Of a stretch of 47,516 nucleotides of DNA, positions 17,349 through 26,295 are shown piece by piece. Both the position numbers and the translations under genes were made by a program. The stretch comes from Candidatus Zixiibacteriota bacterium (GTDB lineage Bacteria; Zixibacteria; MSB-5A5; GN15; FEB-12). The DNA lies in the NCBI GenBank assembly GCA_020348905.1, contig CP070756.1, forward strand, positions 2,033,345-2,080,860, read 5' to 3'. The notes under the pieces are model-generated. The model made no database searches. It was not told the origin of the DNA and saw only the letters and a program-made list of their open reading frames with translations. Numbering within the stretch: the stretch's first letter is position 1; the number at the start of each line of letters is the position of its first letter.

Positions 17349-18921
17349 GAGCTTATTCTACAATACCGTGATCCATACTCAAGCCGATGGTCTGGCAGTT
17401 AACTCAATGGCCGTCTCCAAAAACAGGATTGTGGCTGTTGGCAATAACCTCCAGCACGATCCGGACTTCAAAACATATGACAGGGTGGATTTGAAGGGCA
17501 AGACAGTTGTTCCGGGGTTTGTCGATGCCCACACGCACTTCTACTATTTTGCCATGGCTCTCGGTAAAGTTGACCTCGACGGGCTGGATTCCGTTGAGAA
17601 GTGCCTTAGTCGGATAAGGAAGTTCACATCCGGGCTGAGTAAAAACCGGTGGGTACTGGGGGGTGGCTATTCGCCTGATCGTTTTCGGGTTCGCATGGAG
17701 CCGGATCGTTACATGCTTGACAGGGTTACCGGCGGCCGACCGGCGTTTATGTTTTCGAAAGACCAACACACTGCCTGGGTAAACAGTCGTGCCCTTCAAT
17801 TGGCAGGCGTTACGCGTCGGACGCCTGATCCTCCCGGCGGCAAAATCGACCGGCTCGCCAACGGCGAGCCATCCGGAATTCTCCGTGAGACGGCATACCA
17901 GTTGGTGTATCACAAGATCCCACCGCCGTCCCGATACGACGTCAACCGTTTCTACCGGCAAGCCGTGCAGTATGCTTATACCCGCGGGGTTACCGGGGTG
18001 CACTCCTTCGACGGGCCGGAAGGTTTCATATACTTCTCCGGGCTGGCTGAGAAGGGCACTGTGGGCCTGAGAATAAATTACTACTTTCCTGTAAATATGC
18101 TTCCGCAAATACGCAAGACCTGTGTCCGCTACGGGATGGGTACCGACTTCTTCAGACTGGCCGGAGTGAAGGTATTTTCCGACGGCTCTCTTGGCAGCCA
18201 GTCGGCCCTCTGTTTTAACAGGTATATCGGCTCGCGCGACAATTACGGTCTTGAAGTTACGTCAGCAAAGGAGCTGGCTGGAATAATCAACTCGGCCGGT
18301 AAACTGGGTTTTCCGTGCGCCATCCACGCCATTGGGGACAGGGCAGTTGCTAACGTGCTCGATGCTGTCGAGAATTCGCCGTCGCCGGACTTCGGCGCCC
18401 GCCACCGCATTGAGCACCTGCAACTTATAAGGCGCAAGGATGTCGCCAGGGTCAAGCGATTAGGAGTGATCGCATCAATGCAGCCTTCGCACTGCCCCTC
18501 GGATATCTATCTCATTCGCCGTTACTGGGGCAAGCGAGGAGCAAACGCGTTCATATTCCGTACTCTTATCGATAGAAGCGTCGATTTAGCCTTTGGTTCT
18601 GATGTCCCCATTGAACCGATGAATCCCATTGAAGGTATTGCTGCCGCTGTCCGGAGAGCCCGAAAGGGCAGCCGTGACACCCTTTACCCCGAGCAGAGAA
18701 TCTCCGCTGCTGAAGCGCTGTACCGATTTACGGTTGGACCTGCCGTTGCGGTTGGGCAACAGCACTGCCGCGGATATCTGCTTCCGGGCTACCCGGCCGA
18801 TTTCGTTTTGTTGTCGCAGGATATCACGAAAGTCGCTCCATCGCGCATTTATGATACCAGGGTACTGGCGACGGTTCTCGACGGGAAAGTTAAATACCGA
18901 AGTAGGACGGTGGATTTTTAG
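17338..18921 (+). CDS. YtcJ-like amidohydrolase (amidohydrolase family 3)
   Basis: Metal-dependent hydrolase of 527 residues; substrate unknown (the family contains amidases and exoenzyme-like hydrolases). After a short beta-sandwich segment it shows VPGFVDAHTHFYYF (metal HxH), KVFSDGSLGSQSA, HAIGDRAVANVL, RIEHLQL and FGSDVPIEPMNP, the last giving the catalytic Asp. The C-terminus ends in the usual PADFVLLSQD block. The start is TTG: AAAGGAG lies 6 bases upstream and decides it, inside the end of selB. Coupling to selB looks like simple operon packing; I see no reason to tie it to selenium metabolism. No signal peptide is seen. Confidence 0.87.
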   Translation: MKAKSLFYNTVIHTQADGLAVNSMAVSKNRIVAVGNNLQHDPDFKTYDRVDLKGKTVVPGFVDAHTHFYYFAMALGKVDLDGLDSVEKCLSRIRKFTSGLSKNRWVLGGGYSPDRFRVRMEPDRYMLDRVTGGRPAFMFSKDQHTAWVNSRALQLAGVTRRTPDPPGGKIDRLANGEPSGILRETAYQLVYHKIPPPSRYDVNRFYRQAVQYAYTRGVTGVHSFDGPEGFIYFSGLAEKGTVGLRINYYFPVNMLPQIRKTCVRYGMGTDFFRLAGVKVFSDGSLGSQSALCFNRYIGSRDNYGLEVTSAKELAGIINSAGKLGFPCAIHAIGDRAVANVLDAVENSPSPDFGARHRIEHLQLIRRKDVARVKRLGVIASMQPSHCPSDIYLIRRYWGKRGANAFIFRTLIDRSVDLAFGSDVPIEPMNPIEGIAAAVRRARKGSRDTLYPEQRISAAEALYRFTVGPAVAVGQQHCRGYLLPGYPADFVLLSQDITKVAPSRIYDTRVLATVLDGKVKYRSRTVDF

Positions 18922-18937
18922 CAGGCGTCCAAAAACA

Positions 18938-18966
18938 TTGACATTGAACGCGAGAGGGGACATATT
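18938..18966 (+). promoter_or_regulatory. Predicted promoter of the nfeD-slipin pair, possibly leaderless
   Basis: TTGACA (18938-18943), 17 bases, CATATT (18961-18966). The expected start is 18973, the A of the nfeD ATG. A purine-rich run (GAGAGGGGA) lies 13 or more bases from the ATG, too far for normal ribosome binding. Confidence 0.55.
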
Positions 18967-18972
18967 ATATCG

Positions 18973-20349
18973 ATGCGTATAAAGAGTTACATGGTCCTTG
19001 TTCTCTTTGGCTTCTTGCTTATCAGCCCGATCATTTCCTTCGCCATTAGAACGGCCCTTGCCTCGGATTCAACCGATGTCGTTCCCCATGACACGACTGT
19101 GGGCGAAGTATTGGGAGATTCCGTTTTGCCGGATGACGAGCCACTGGCGCTTGTGTATAGCATGGTCATCGACGGTGCTATTGGAGCCGTGACCGATGAG
19201 CGGGTCGAGGAAGCCATAGAACTGGCCGAGGATAACAACGCCGAGATTCTGGTGATATTGCTGGATACGCCGGGAGGCTTTTCCAAGCCCACCTGGTCGA
19301 TCTGCAAGAACATACTCAACTCCTACGTTCCAGTCTGTCTCTATATCGCCCCGTCCGGTGCCAGAGCTGGTTCTGCCGGCGTCTATATGACTTATGCGGC
19401 GCATTTTGCCGCTATGGCTCCCTCGACCAACATTGGCGCCGCCCACCCGGTCGCGGGATCCGGTCAAGAGATCGATTCTGTTATGAATGAGAAAGTCACC
19501 AACGATGCCGTAGCTCAGATACGCGCTGCCGCGGAGAAGAGGGGTCGAAACGCTGACTGGGGCGAGAGAGCCGTCAGAGAATCGGTATCCATCACCGACA
19601 ACGAGGCCCTCAAGCTGAACGTCATTGACCTACGGGCGGATAATCTCGACGATCTGCTGAAGCAGCTTGACGGACGTGAAACCGACATCCCCTCGGGCAA
19701 GAAAGTCATGTCGCTCAAGTCCTACACAGTGAAGGAAATCAAGACGACTTTCATCCAGCGGTTTCTCACGATAATAACGTCGCCCGATGTCGCATTCATA
19801 TTGATGTCGATCGGTGGCCTGGGCATAATCCTCGAGCTGTACAATCCCGGTGCCATTCTTCCCGGTGTGGTAGGGGTTATTTCACTGATCCTGGCCTTCT
19901 ACGCATTCCAGACTCTGCCCATCAATTACGCCGGTCTGGCCCTCATTATATTGTCAGCTGTTCTATTCATAGCCGAGATAAAGGTCGTCAGCCACGGGTT
20001 GCTGACCATTGGTGGAGTAATTTCATTTTTCTTAGGTGGGCTTATGCTGATAGATACCGTTGACCCCGATCTCCAGATATCAAAGTCGGTATTGATAACA
20101 GTGGCCGTCTGTTGCGGACTGATAGTGGCCCTGGTGTCGTGGCTGGTCATCAAGGCCGCCCGGCATCAGGTAACTACGGGCGACCAGGGAATGATCGGAA
20201 AGATAGCCGAAGTGCGCACGCCGGATATGGTCTACGTCGACGGCGCCCTGTGGAAAGTAACCTGTGACGAGGAACTGGCAAAGGGCGACAAGGTGGAAAT
20301 CGTTGGCGTGGATAAATTGACTTTAAAAGTTAAGAAAACCAACACATAA
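18973..20349 (+). CDS. NfeD-family membrane serine protease (long form)
   Basis: Membrane-bound ClpP-like protease thought to cleave the C-terminal region of its stomatin partner. Of 458 residues, 1-30 form a signal or anchor helix and about 60-235 the ClpP-class domain. The nucleophile Ser lies in [12 protein letters not shown], with the general-base Lys in the following MNEKVTND segment, and NIGAAHPV is conserved. About residues 260-390 hold four to five membrane helices ([19 protein letters not shown], then several hydrophobic stretches). The last 60 residues form the NfeD OB-fold domain. The partner slipin gene starts 14 bases later, the classic pairing. Confidence 0.93.
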   Translation: MRIKSYMVLVLFGFLLISPIISFAIRTALASDSTDVVPHDTTVGEVLGDSVLPDDEPLALVYSMVIDGAIGAVTDERVEEAIELAEDNNAEILVILLDTPGGFSKPTWSICKNILNSYVPVCLYIAPSGARAGSAGVYMTYAAHFAAMAPSTNIGAAHPVAGSGQEIDSVMNEKVTNDAVAQIRAAAEKRGRNADWGERAVRESVSITDNEALKLNVIDLRADNLDDLLKQLDGRETDIPSGKKVMSLKSYTVKEIKTTFIQRFLTIITSPDVAFILMSIGGLGIILELYNPGAILPGVVGVISLILAFYAFQTLPINYAGLALIILSAVLFIAEIKVVSHGLLTIGGVISFFLGGLMLIDTVDPDLQISKSVLITVAVCCGLIVALVSWLVIKAARHQVTTGDQGMIGKIAEVRTPDMVYVDGALWKVTCDEELAKGDKVEIVGVDKLTLKVKKTNT

Positions 20350-20363
20350 CGAGGGGATCTGAA

Positions 20364-21137
20364 ATGTCACTGCCAGCAATAGTAGCCGTTGCGTTTATCC
20401 TGTTTTTGATAATCGTAAACGCCATCAAGATTCTTAAGGAGTACGAGCGAGGCGTTGTCTTCCGCCTCGGACGCTTGATCGGTGCCAAGGGCCCTGGCAT
20501 CTTCATCCTTATCCCGGTTGTCGATAAGATGGTGAAGGTTGATCTGCGTGTTTTGACTTTTGACGTTCCCGCCCAGGATGTTATCACCAAGGATAACGTT
20601 TCGGTAAAGGTCAACGCGGTGCTCTATTTCCAGGTTCTTGACCCCAACAAGGCCATTGTGTCGGTAGCCAACTACTTCGAGGCTACCTCGCAGATAGCAC
20701 AGACTACCTTGCGCTCGGTTCTGGGTCAGGTTGAGCTCGATGACCTTCTGGCCAACCGGGAGAAAATCAACGCGGAACTCCAGCACATTATTGACGATCA
20801 AACCGAGCCCTGGGGCATCAAGGTTTCGGTCGTGGAGGTCAAGAACGTCGACCTGCCGGTGGAGATGATCCGCGCCATAGCGAGGCAGGCCGAGGCCGAG
20901 CGTGAGCGTCGCTCGAAAGTCATCCATGCCGACGGTGAGTTCCAGGCGGCTCAGAAACTGGCCGATGCTGCCTTGGTCATTGGCAAAGCGCCCAATGCTA
21001 TGAACCTCCGTTTCCTGCAGACGCTGGTGGAGGTGTCGGCTGAGAAATCGTCCACTCTCATTTTCCCGGTTCCGGTCGATTTGCTCCAGTCGGTCAAGAA
21101 TTTCCTGGATAAGCAGACCGGCGGAGAGGCAGGGTAA
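20364..21137 (+). CDS. Slipin (stomatin/SPFH/band 7 protein)
   Basis: Membrane scaffold protein of 257 residues. A single N-terminal hydrophobic helix (3-22) is followed by the SPFH domain: [34 protein letters not shown], then [19 protein letters not shown], all typical of bacterial slipins. A charged, probably coiled-coil helix (about 175-215, [17 protein letters not shown]) and a final alpha segment follow. It is the predicted substrate or partner of the NfeD protease just upstream. A ribosome-binding site (GAGGGGATCTG) precedes the ATG. A terminator follows about 40 bases after the stop. Confidence 0.95.
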   Translation: MSLPAIVAVAFILFLIIVNAIKILKEYERGVVFRLGRLIGAKGPGIFILIPVVDKMVKVDLRVLTFDVPAQDVITKDNVSVKVNAVLYFQVLDPNKAIVSVANYFEATSQIAQTTLRSVLGQVELDDLLANREKINAELQHIIDDQTEPWGIKVSVVEVKNVDLPVEMIRAIARQAEAERERRSKVIHADGEFQAAQKLADAALVIGKAPNAMNLRFLQTLVEVSAEKSSTLIFPVPVDLLQSVKNFLDKQTGGEAG

Positions 21138-21175
21138 GGCAAGCATCAGAATCAGCCGCTTTGAAAAGCACGACG

Positions 21176-21207
21176 GGCGGAACCCTCCATGTGGGTTCCG
21201 CCTTTTT
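21176..21207 (+). terminator. Rho-independent terminator after the slipin gene
   Basis: Perfect 10-bp GC-rich stem (21176-21185 with 21193-21202), 7-base loop, then TTTTT. It closes the nfeD-slipin unit. Confidence 0.92.
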
Positions 21208-21241
21208 CAAATATGTCCTTTTTCCCCTCGCTGGATTTGCG

Positions 21242-21247
21242 TATATT
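21242..21247 (+). promoter_or_regulatory. Possible -10 box of the dCMP deaminase gene
   Basis: TATATT 16 bases before the ATG at 21258, so the mRNA would have only a few leader bases. The -35 region (TTTTCC near 21220) is poor, and no Shine-Dalgarno is present. Confidence 0.4.
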
Positions 21248-21257
21248 CAGTCCCGTT

Positions 21258-21755
21258 ATGAAAGGCAAACGTACCGACTACATAAGCTGGGAGGAGTACT
21301 TCATGGCTATCGCCCAGCTCTCGGCCAAGCGCTCCAAGGACCCCGGGTCCCAGGTCGGAGCTTGTATAGTGAACAAGACCAAGCGAGTCATCGGGATCGG
21401 CTACAACGGCTTTCCCACCGGCTGTTCGGACGATGAGCTTCCGTGGGACAGGGAAGGGGACTTTCTGGAGACCAAGTACCCGTACGTATGTCACGCCGAG
21501 ATGAACGCCATCACCAACGCCTCGAATAAGCCGGAGCTTGATGGCGCCAGTCTTTATGTCTCACTTTTTCCTTGCAATGAGTGTGCTAAACTCATTGTTC
21601 AGGTTGGGATTAAGGAAGTGGTATTCCTCTCGGACCGCTACAACAACGATCCCATATTCATAGCCGCTCGAAAAATCTTCGATATGGCGGGGGTCAAGTA
21701 TCGCCGGCTTGTGCCTGAGCATACAAGTATCGGCCTTTCACTCGATTCCGAATAA
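21258..21755 (+). CDS. Deoxycytidylate (dCMP) deaminase
   Basis: Zinc enzyme that deaminates dCMP to dUMP, feeding thymidylate synthesis. It has 165 residues. Zinc ligands are visible in CHAEMNAI (His, with Glu as proton shuttle) and in FPCNECAK (two Cys). The segment [26 protein letters not shown] is the substrate-binding block of the dCMP deaminase family, close to human DCTD. The in-frame extension upstream (to 21189) is rejected because it would run through the terminator. The start is the ATG before [15 protein letters not shown] gap of about 165 bases separates it from glnA. Confidence 0.94.
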   Translation: MKGKRTDYISWEEYFMAIAQLSAKRSKDPGSQVGACIVNKTKRVIGIGYNGFPTGCSDDELPWDREGDFLETKYPYVCHAEMNAITNASNKPELDGASLYVSLFPCNECAKLIVQVGIKEVVFLSDRYNNDPIFIAARKIFDMAGVKYRRLVPEHTSIGLSLDSE

Positions 21756-21830
21756 CTGGCGCGGACCCGGGGGAGTCTTCAAACGGAGCCGCGAAAATGG
21801 TTATATTTATCAAACTTTTTGGGAAATTCC

Positions 21831-21858
21831 TTGTTACAGGTTCATTATAGACTATATT
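21831..21858 (+). promoter_or_regulatory. Predicted promoter of glnA
   Basis: TTGTTA (21831-21836), 16 bases, TATATT (21853-21858). It leaves a leader of about 57 bases ending in GGAGG ahead of the ATG at 21922. No NtrC- or GlnR-type operator was recognised. Confidence 0.6.
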
Positions 21859-21921
21859 AGCCGCTTATCAGAGCGGACGATATACGCAGGATTCCCATCT
21901 AGCAGTGGAGGAACTTGATAA

Positions 21922-23247
21922 ATGACGAAGTCCAAGGAAGATATTCTTAGGCTTATTGACGAGGCCGGAGTACGCTATATCCGGCTGTGTTTTACCGATA
22001 TTCTGGGCAAAATTAAGGGTATGTCGATCACCCGTTCCGAGATCGAGCAAGTCCTTGATGAAGGCCAGGGATTCGATGGTTCGTCGGTCGAAGGTTTTGC
22101 CCGCATCGAAGAATCGGATCTGATGGCTATGCCGGACCCGGTCACATTCCGCGTGATTCCGTGGGAAATCGCCGGTGAAAAAGTGGCCACCATGTTCTGT
22201 GACATTCAGAATCCGGACGGAACTCCGTACGAGGGAGACCCGCGCTGGGTTCTCAAGCGTAATCTGAACCGCCTCGAAGAGAAGGGCTGGACTTTCTATG
22301 TCGGGCCCGAAATAGAGTACTTTTACTTCGAAAACGAAAACAGCACTGTTGCCCTCGATAAGGCCGGTTATTTCGACTACGGGACCGTCGATGTTGGCAC
22401 GCGGGTGCGCAAGGAAACGGTCCGGGCCCTGGAGCACATGGGTATTCCGGTCGAGTGTTCGCACCACGAGGTTGCTCCCAGTCAACATGAAATAGACTTG
22501 AAGTACCAGGAAGGTCTGGTAATGGCGGACTTTGCCCAGTTGTACAAGTTTGTCGTCAAGGAAGTGGCCATGGACAATAAGCTTTACGCCACCTTCATGC
22601 CAAAACCCATATTCGGTGAAAACGGAAGCGGCATGCATTGTCACATGTCACTGTTTAACAAGGATAAGAACCTGTTCTTTGACAAGAAGGGACGTTATAA
22701 CCTGTCGGAGATCGGGCAGCAGTTTACGGCTGGCATCCTGAATCATATCAAAGAGTTTACCCTGGTTACCAACCAGTGGGTCAATTCCTACAAACGGCTG
22801 GTACCCGGTTATGAGGCGCCGGTGTATGTCAGCTGGGGACGCCGCAACCGTTCCAGCATGGTGCGCGTGCCCATGTACCGGGTGGGCAAAGAACAGGCCA
22901 CCCGTATCGAATTGCGTTCACCCGACCCGGCCGCAAACCCTTACCTGGCCTTCGCCTGCATGCTTTCGGCCGGTCTCAAAGGGATTGAGCAGGGTTATAC
23001 CCTGCCCGAGCCGGTCGAAGAGAATATCTTCAACATGTCTCGCTCCGAGAAGGAGGGGCTGGCCATTGACGTCCTGCCGAACTCGCTGGAGAACGCTGTC
23101 AATGCATTCGAACAATCGGAATTCGTCAGGGGAACTCTGGGCGACCATATATTCGAAAAACTGATCGCCAACAAGCGCATTGAATGGGATGCTTACCGGA
23201 TGCATGTCGGCGGGTACGAGACTGACAAGTATTTGCCGATGCTGTAA
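21922..23247 (+). CDS. glnA: Glutamine synthetase, type I
   Basis: ATP-dependent enzyme that joins ammonia to glutamate, the main entry of nitrogen into the cell. At 441 residues it is the compact GSI-alpha form, which in relatives is controlled by feedback rather than adenylylation; I see no adenylylation-loop Tyr. Family blocks: GQGFDGSSVEGFARIEESDL, GPEIEYFYF, the ATP-site GENGSGMHCHMSLF, KRLVPGYEAPVYVSWGRRN and RIELRSPDPAANPYLA. A strong GGAGG stands 10 bases before the ATG. Its own promoter and the terminator just downstream make it a single-gene unit. Confidence 0.97.
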   Translation: MTKSKEDILRLIDEAGVRYIRLCFTDILGKIKGMSITRSEIEQVLDEGQGFDGSSVEGFARIEESDLMAMPDPVTFRVIPWEIAGEKVATMFCDIQNPDGTPYEGDPRWVLKRNLNRLEEKGWTFYVGPEIEYFYFENENSTVALDKAGYFDYGTVDVGTRVRKETVRALEHMGIPVECSHHEVAPSQHEIDLKYQEGLVMADFAQLYKFVVKEVAMDNKLYATFMPKPIFGENGSGMHCHMSLFNKDKNLFFDKKGRYNLSEIGQQFTAGILNHIKEFTLVTNQWVNSYKRLVPGYEAPVYVSWGRRNRSSMVRVPMYRVGKEQATRIELRSPDPAANPYLAFACMLSAGLKGIEQGYTLPEPVEENIFNMSRSEKEGLAIDVLPNSLENAVNAFEQSEFVRGTLGDHIFEKLIANKRIEWDAYRMHVGGYETDKYLPML

Positions 23248-23274
23248 TAGTCACATTTCATAAGAGTTCATTGG

Positions 23275-23306
23275 CGGGTGGACCTGATGGTCCATCCGTT
23301 TTTTTT
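23275..23306 (+). terminator. Rho-independent terminator after glnA
   Basis: Ten-pair stem with one G-U (23275-23284 with 23289-23298), loop TGAT, then a run of eight T. Confidence 0.93.
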
Positions 23307-23323
23307 GTCGGCCGAAATTACTG

Positions 23324-23352
23324 TTGTTCGCTGGTCCGACTCTGCTTATCTA
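23324..23352 (+). promoter_or_regulatory. Possible leaderless promoter of the radical SAM gene
   Basis: TTGTTC (23324-23329) and TATCTA (23347-23352) with a 17-base spacer; the predicted start falls at or next to the ATG at 23360. Both boxes are partial matches. Confidence 0.35.
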
Positions 23353-23359
23353 TATCCCC

Positions 23360-24745
23360 ATGGCCCGGATACTTCTGATCGACCCGCCCTTCTCCGCCTT
23401 TATGGGTTTCTCCAGGTGGTTCTTTCCCATGGGTCCAGCCGTGCTGGCCAATTTCTTGATGGGCAAAGGACACGAGGTTTTGGTATATGACGCCGACCAT
23501 ATCGACTCTGATGTCAGCTTCAACTATAGTCAAATGCTTCGGGCTTTCGAAGATTACCGCAGTCATGTAAACGACCTGTCTCATCAGGTTTACCGGCAGA
23601 TTGCGGATATGGTTAAGGATTTTGCCCCGGATGTTGTCGGTATCAGCTGCATGTCCGTCAAAGTGCCGGCAGCTCTGGCCTCGGCTGAGACGGTCAAGGA
23701 CAATATCGATGTTCCCGTCGTTTGCGGCGGACCTCATGCGACCAAGCTACCTGAGCACCTTTTGAAATCACCGTATGTCAACTATGTCATCCGCGAGAGC
23801 GGTCTGGCGTCATTTGACCTGCTGGTCGATCAGCTTGCCGGCTCAGAGTCGATGGAGCCCGGTAAGATCCCCAACCTGTCGTACAATTCGGACGGCAAGA
23901 ATATCGTTCACAACCCCGTTTCCCACCGTGAATGGGAGTCTATGTCGTGGTATCCGGCCCGTGGCGCGCTTAAGGCGCCGGGACAGTACGGTCCTCACGA
24001 TATGAGTATGATCATGGCCTCTATCGGATGTCCTTTCGAGTGTCAGTTTTGCGCGCGGACGTTCGATGATCAGTTGGTTCATCGGCGGGTGGAGAATATC
24101 TGCACGGAGATAGAAGAACTGGTGAACAACCACGGAGTGGACTTTCTTCACTTCAAGGACGATACCATGGGGACGAACAAGAGTCGGTTGAGAGATATAT
24201 GCGAAATTATCGCCGCCAATGATGCCATTTCCGGCTGGGAGTGCCTGACACGTATCGATGTTGCCGATGATGAGGCATTAACGTTACTCAAAGGCTCGAA
24301 GTGCTTGCGGGTCAAGGTCGGGGTCGAAAGCGGCAGCCCGGCTGTCCTGAAGCAGCTAAACAAGCGAATCACACCTGAGGACGTTATCGACTTTTCATCA
24401 AGAGCTAAGAAACACGATTTGCCCTGGTCGGCCTTTTACATGATTGGACTGCCGGACGAGACCCCGGATGACATCCTGCTGACTCTAAATCTTATTGAAA
24501 AGTCAAGGCCCAACCATGTGTCCATGAGCATCTTCACGCCCTATCCCGGCTCGCATATGTATGATCAACTGATGCGGGAGGGCAGGATGCCCGCTGAAAT
24601 TGACTGGTCGGCGCTGGATCCTTTTTCTCTGGCACCGCAGTTGGAGCGAGCTATTGCTCATGACGAGTTTGTCAATATCGCCACCGAAGTAATGGCCTTT
24701 GTTGACGGGTACAATCAAGACTCTGATTGGAACGATAAAGCCTGA
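23360..24745 (+). CDS. B12-binding radical SAM protein (BchE/P-methylase-like)
   Basis: Cobalamin-dependent radical SAM enzyme of 461 residues; the reaction is unknown, with methyl transfer or ring formation common in the class. Residues 1-150 form a B12-binding Rossmann domain: ARILLIDPPFSAFMGFSRWF at the start, then DVVGISCMSV and VVCGGPHATKLPE. The radical SAM domain has the cluster motif CPFECQFC (CxxxCxxC), the HFKDDTMGTNKSRL stretch, KVGVESGSPAVLKQLNKRI and MIGLPDET. The ATG at 23360 is preferred to one 36 bases upstream because the family begins right there. An alpha/beta hydrolase gene follows after 17 bases, so the two may act on the same compound. Confidence 0.88.
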   Translation: MARILLIDPPFSAFMGFSRWFFPMGPAVLANFLMGKGHEVLVYDADHIDSDVSFNYSQMLRAFEDYRSHVNDLSHQVYRQIADMVKDFAPDVVGISCMSVKVPAALASAETVKDNIDVPVVCGGPHATKLPEHLLKSPYVNYVIRESGLASFDLLVDQLAGSESMEPGKIPNLSYNSDGKNIVHNPVSHREWESMSWYPARGALKAPGQYGPHDMSMIMASIGCPFECQFCARTFDDQLVHRRVENICTEIEELVNNHGVDFLHFKDDTMGTNKSRLRDICEIIAANDAISGWECLTRIDVADDEALTLLKGSKCLRVKVGVESGSPAVLKQLNKRITPEDVIDFSSRAKKHDLPWSAFYMIGLPDETPDDILLTLNLIEKSRPNHVSMSIFTPYPGSHMYDQLMREGRMPAEIDWSALDPFSLAPQLERAIAHDEFVNIATEVMAFVDGYNQDSDWNDKA

Positions 24746-24762
24746 CGAGAGGTTAGAAACTT

Positions 24763-25560
24763 ATGCCATACGCCGATTTGGACACCTACTGCCTGTATTA
24801 TGAGGACTATCCATCCTTAGCAGGGGAAGAAACGAGCTTGCCAATAGTCTTCATCCATGGTTTTACCATTGACCATCGCATGTGGGTCGATGACGCCAAG
24901 TTCTTCAGCCAATGGTACCGCGTGCTACTGCTTGATCTGAAGGGCCACGGTTTGTCAGATGCCCCAGAAACGGGTTATAGCCGTGCCCACAGGGTAGACG
25001 AAATAGTAGGTTTCCTTGACAGGTTAGATATCCACAAAGCGCACCTGGTGGGTCTGTCGATGGGCGGTACGACGGTTCTGGGCGTCGCCCTCGCGCACCC
25101 CGAGCGCCTGGCCTCGCTGACACTGGTGTCAACCTCGGCAGCCGGGTATGACCACGGAATAAAGACAGAGAAGGTTGACGAAATTGCCCGGACTCAAGGT
25201 ATGGAGGTTGCCCGCGAGAGGTGGATTAAATCCACTCTTCAGTACTTCTGTAACGATAAGCAGCAACTTGGCCAGTTACTCGAGCAGATGATGCAGGAGC
25301 ACTCCGGGGCTTACTGGAAGGACCCGATGAGAGGCAAATACCCGCCGGAAGATGACCTGCAGCATGTTCACGAGATAGATGTGCCCACGATGATATTTGT
25401 GGGAGGCCTCGACCGCCCCTTTGTGCCGCTTGCCAAAACCCTCCACGAAAGAATCACCGGGAGCCGATTAAGCGTGTTCGAGGACGTGGGGCACATGTTA
25501 AACCTCGAATCTCCCAATAGGTTTCAGCAAGAACTTAAACTGTTTCTTGAAGGCAAATAA
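24763..25560 (+). CDS. Alpha/beta hydrolase
   Basis: Cytosolic alpha/beta-hydrolase-fold enzyme of 265 residues; substrate unknown. IVFIHGFTIDHRMW holds the oxyanion region, GLSMGG the nucleophile Ser, and FVGGLDRPFVP and FEDVGHMLNLESP supply the likely catalytic Asp and His. A lid domain lies between about 140 and 195. No signal peptide is visible. GAGAGG precedes the ATG. It closely follows the radical SAM gene and ends about 40 bases before the purN promoter. Confidence 0.88.
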   Translation: MPYADLDTYCLYYEDYPSLAGEETSLPIVFIHGFTIDHRMWVDDAKFFSQWYRVLLLDLKGHGLSDAPETGYSRAHRVDEIVGFLDRLDIHKAHLVGLSMGGTTVLGVALAHPERLASLTLVSTSAAGYDHGIKTEKVDEIARTQGMEVARERWIKSTLQYFCNDKQQLGQLLEQMMQEHSGAYWKDPMRGKYPPEDDLQHVHEIDVPTMIFVGGLDRPFVPLAKTLHERITGSRLSVFEDVGHMLNLESPNRFQQELKLFLEGK

Positions 25561-25600
25561 CCCGTTTGCCGGCATATCTCACATCTGATAGTCATTGAGT

Positions 25601-25628
25601 TTGACAAGGGCCTTCAATATCTTATATT
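25601..25628 (+). promoter_or_regulatory. Predicted promoter of the purNCH operon
   Basis: TTGACA (25601-25606), 16 bases, TATATT (25623-25628), nearly consensus. The leader of about 43 bases is too short for a purine riboswitch and no PurR box was recognised. Confidence 0.72.
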
Positions 25629-25677
25629 CGAGACTCACTCTTAGGCGAATTCTACACCACGAACTCAGGAGGTGAAT

Positions 25678-26295
25678 ATGTTCTCCGAGAATGCGGCCAG
25701 GGTCGCAGTCTTCATATCCGGAAGCGGGAGCAACCTGCAGGCCCTGATTGACGGGACAAAAGCTGGGATACTCTCGGCAAAGATAGTCCTGGTGGTGTCG
25801 AGTCGGCGTGATGCCTACGGTCTCGAGCGGGCCGCTAAAGAGAATATTGACACCTTCGTATTCAAGGCCAAGAAATACGCCACTCCCGAGGAAGCCGGTG
25901 AGGCTTTGCTGGACAAACTTGCCGAGCATAAGGTCGAATATATTGCCCTGGCCGGATACCTCAAGCTTCTTCCGGCCGAACTGGTGAAAACCTACCGCAA
26001 CCGGATCGTGAACATCCACCCGGCCCTGCTGCCCAAATACGGCGGTAAAGGAATGTACGGGCATTTCGTCCACGAGGCGGTGATCGCCAACGGTGACAAA
26101 GAGTCCGGTGTTTCGGTGCACCTGGTCGATGAGATCTACGACCACGGTAAGGTGCTCGAGCAGGTGCGGGTCCCGGTGATGCCCGATGACAGTCCCGATG
26201 ACCTGGCGGCCAGGGTGTTGAAGCAGGAGCATAAATTGTATGCCCGGGTGCTGGAAAAACTAATAAAAGGAAAGTACCATATAACCAATGAGTAA
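25678..26295 (+). CDS. purN: PurN, phosphoribosylglycinamide formyltransferase
   Basis: Transfers a formyl group from 10-formyl-THF to GAR, step 3 of purine synthesis. 205 residues. VAVFISGSGSNLQALID binds the substrate phosphate; the catalytic set is in VNIHPALLPKYGGKGMYG (Asn, His) and HLVDEIYDHG (Asp). The start is the ATG at 25678: AGGAGGTG at 25667-25674 is a strong Shine-Dalgarno and swallows the GTG at 25672, so that GTG cannot be the start. The end overlaps purC by 8 bases. First gene of a three-gene purine operon. Confidence 0.96.
   Translation: MFSENAARVAVFISGSGSNLQALIDGTKAGILSAKIVLVVSSRRDAYGLERAAKENIDTFVFKAKKYATPEEAGEALLDKLAEHKVEYIALAGYLKLLPAELVKTYRNRIVNIHPALLPKYGGKGMYGHFVHEAVIANGDKESGVSVHLVDEIYDHGKVLEQVRVPVMPDDSPDDLAARVLKQEHKLYARVLEKLIKGKYHITNE

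Noticed and set aside
25629-25677. Purine riboswitch or PurR box before purN
   Set aside because: The leader is about 43 bases, too short for a riboswitch, and no operator match was seen.
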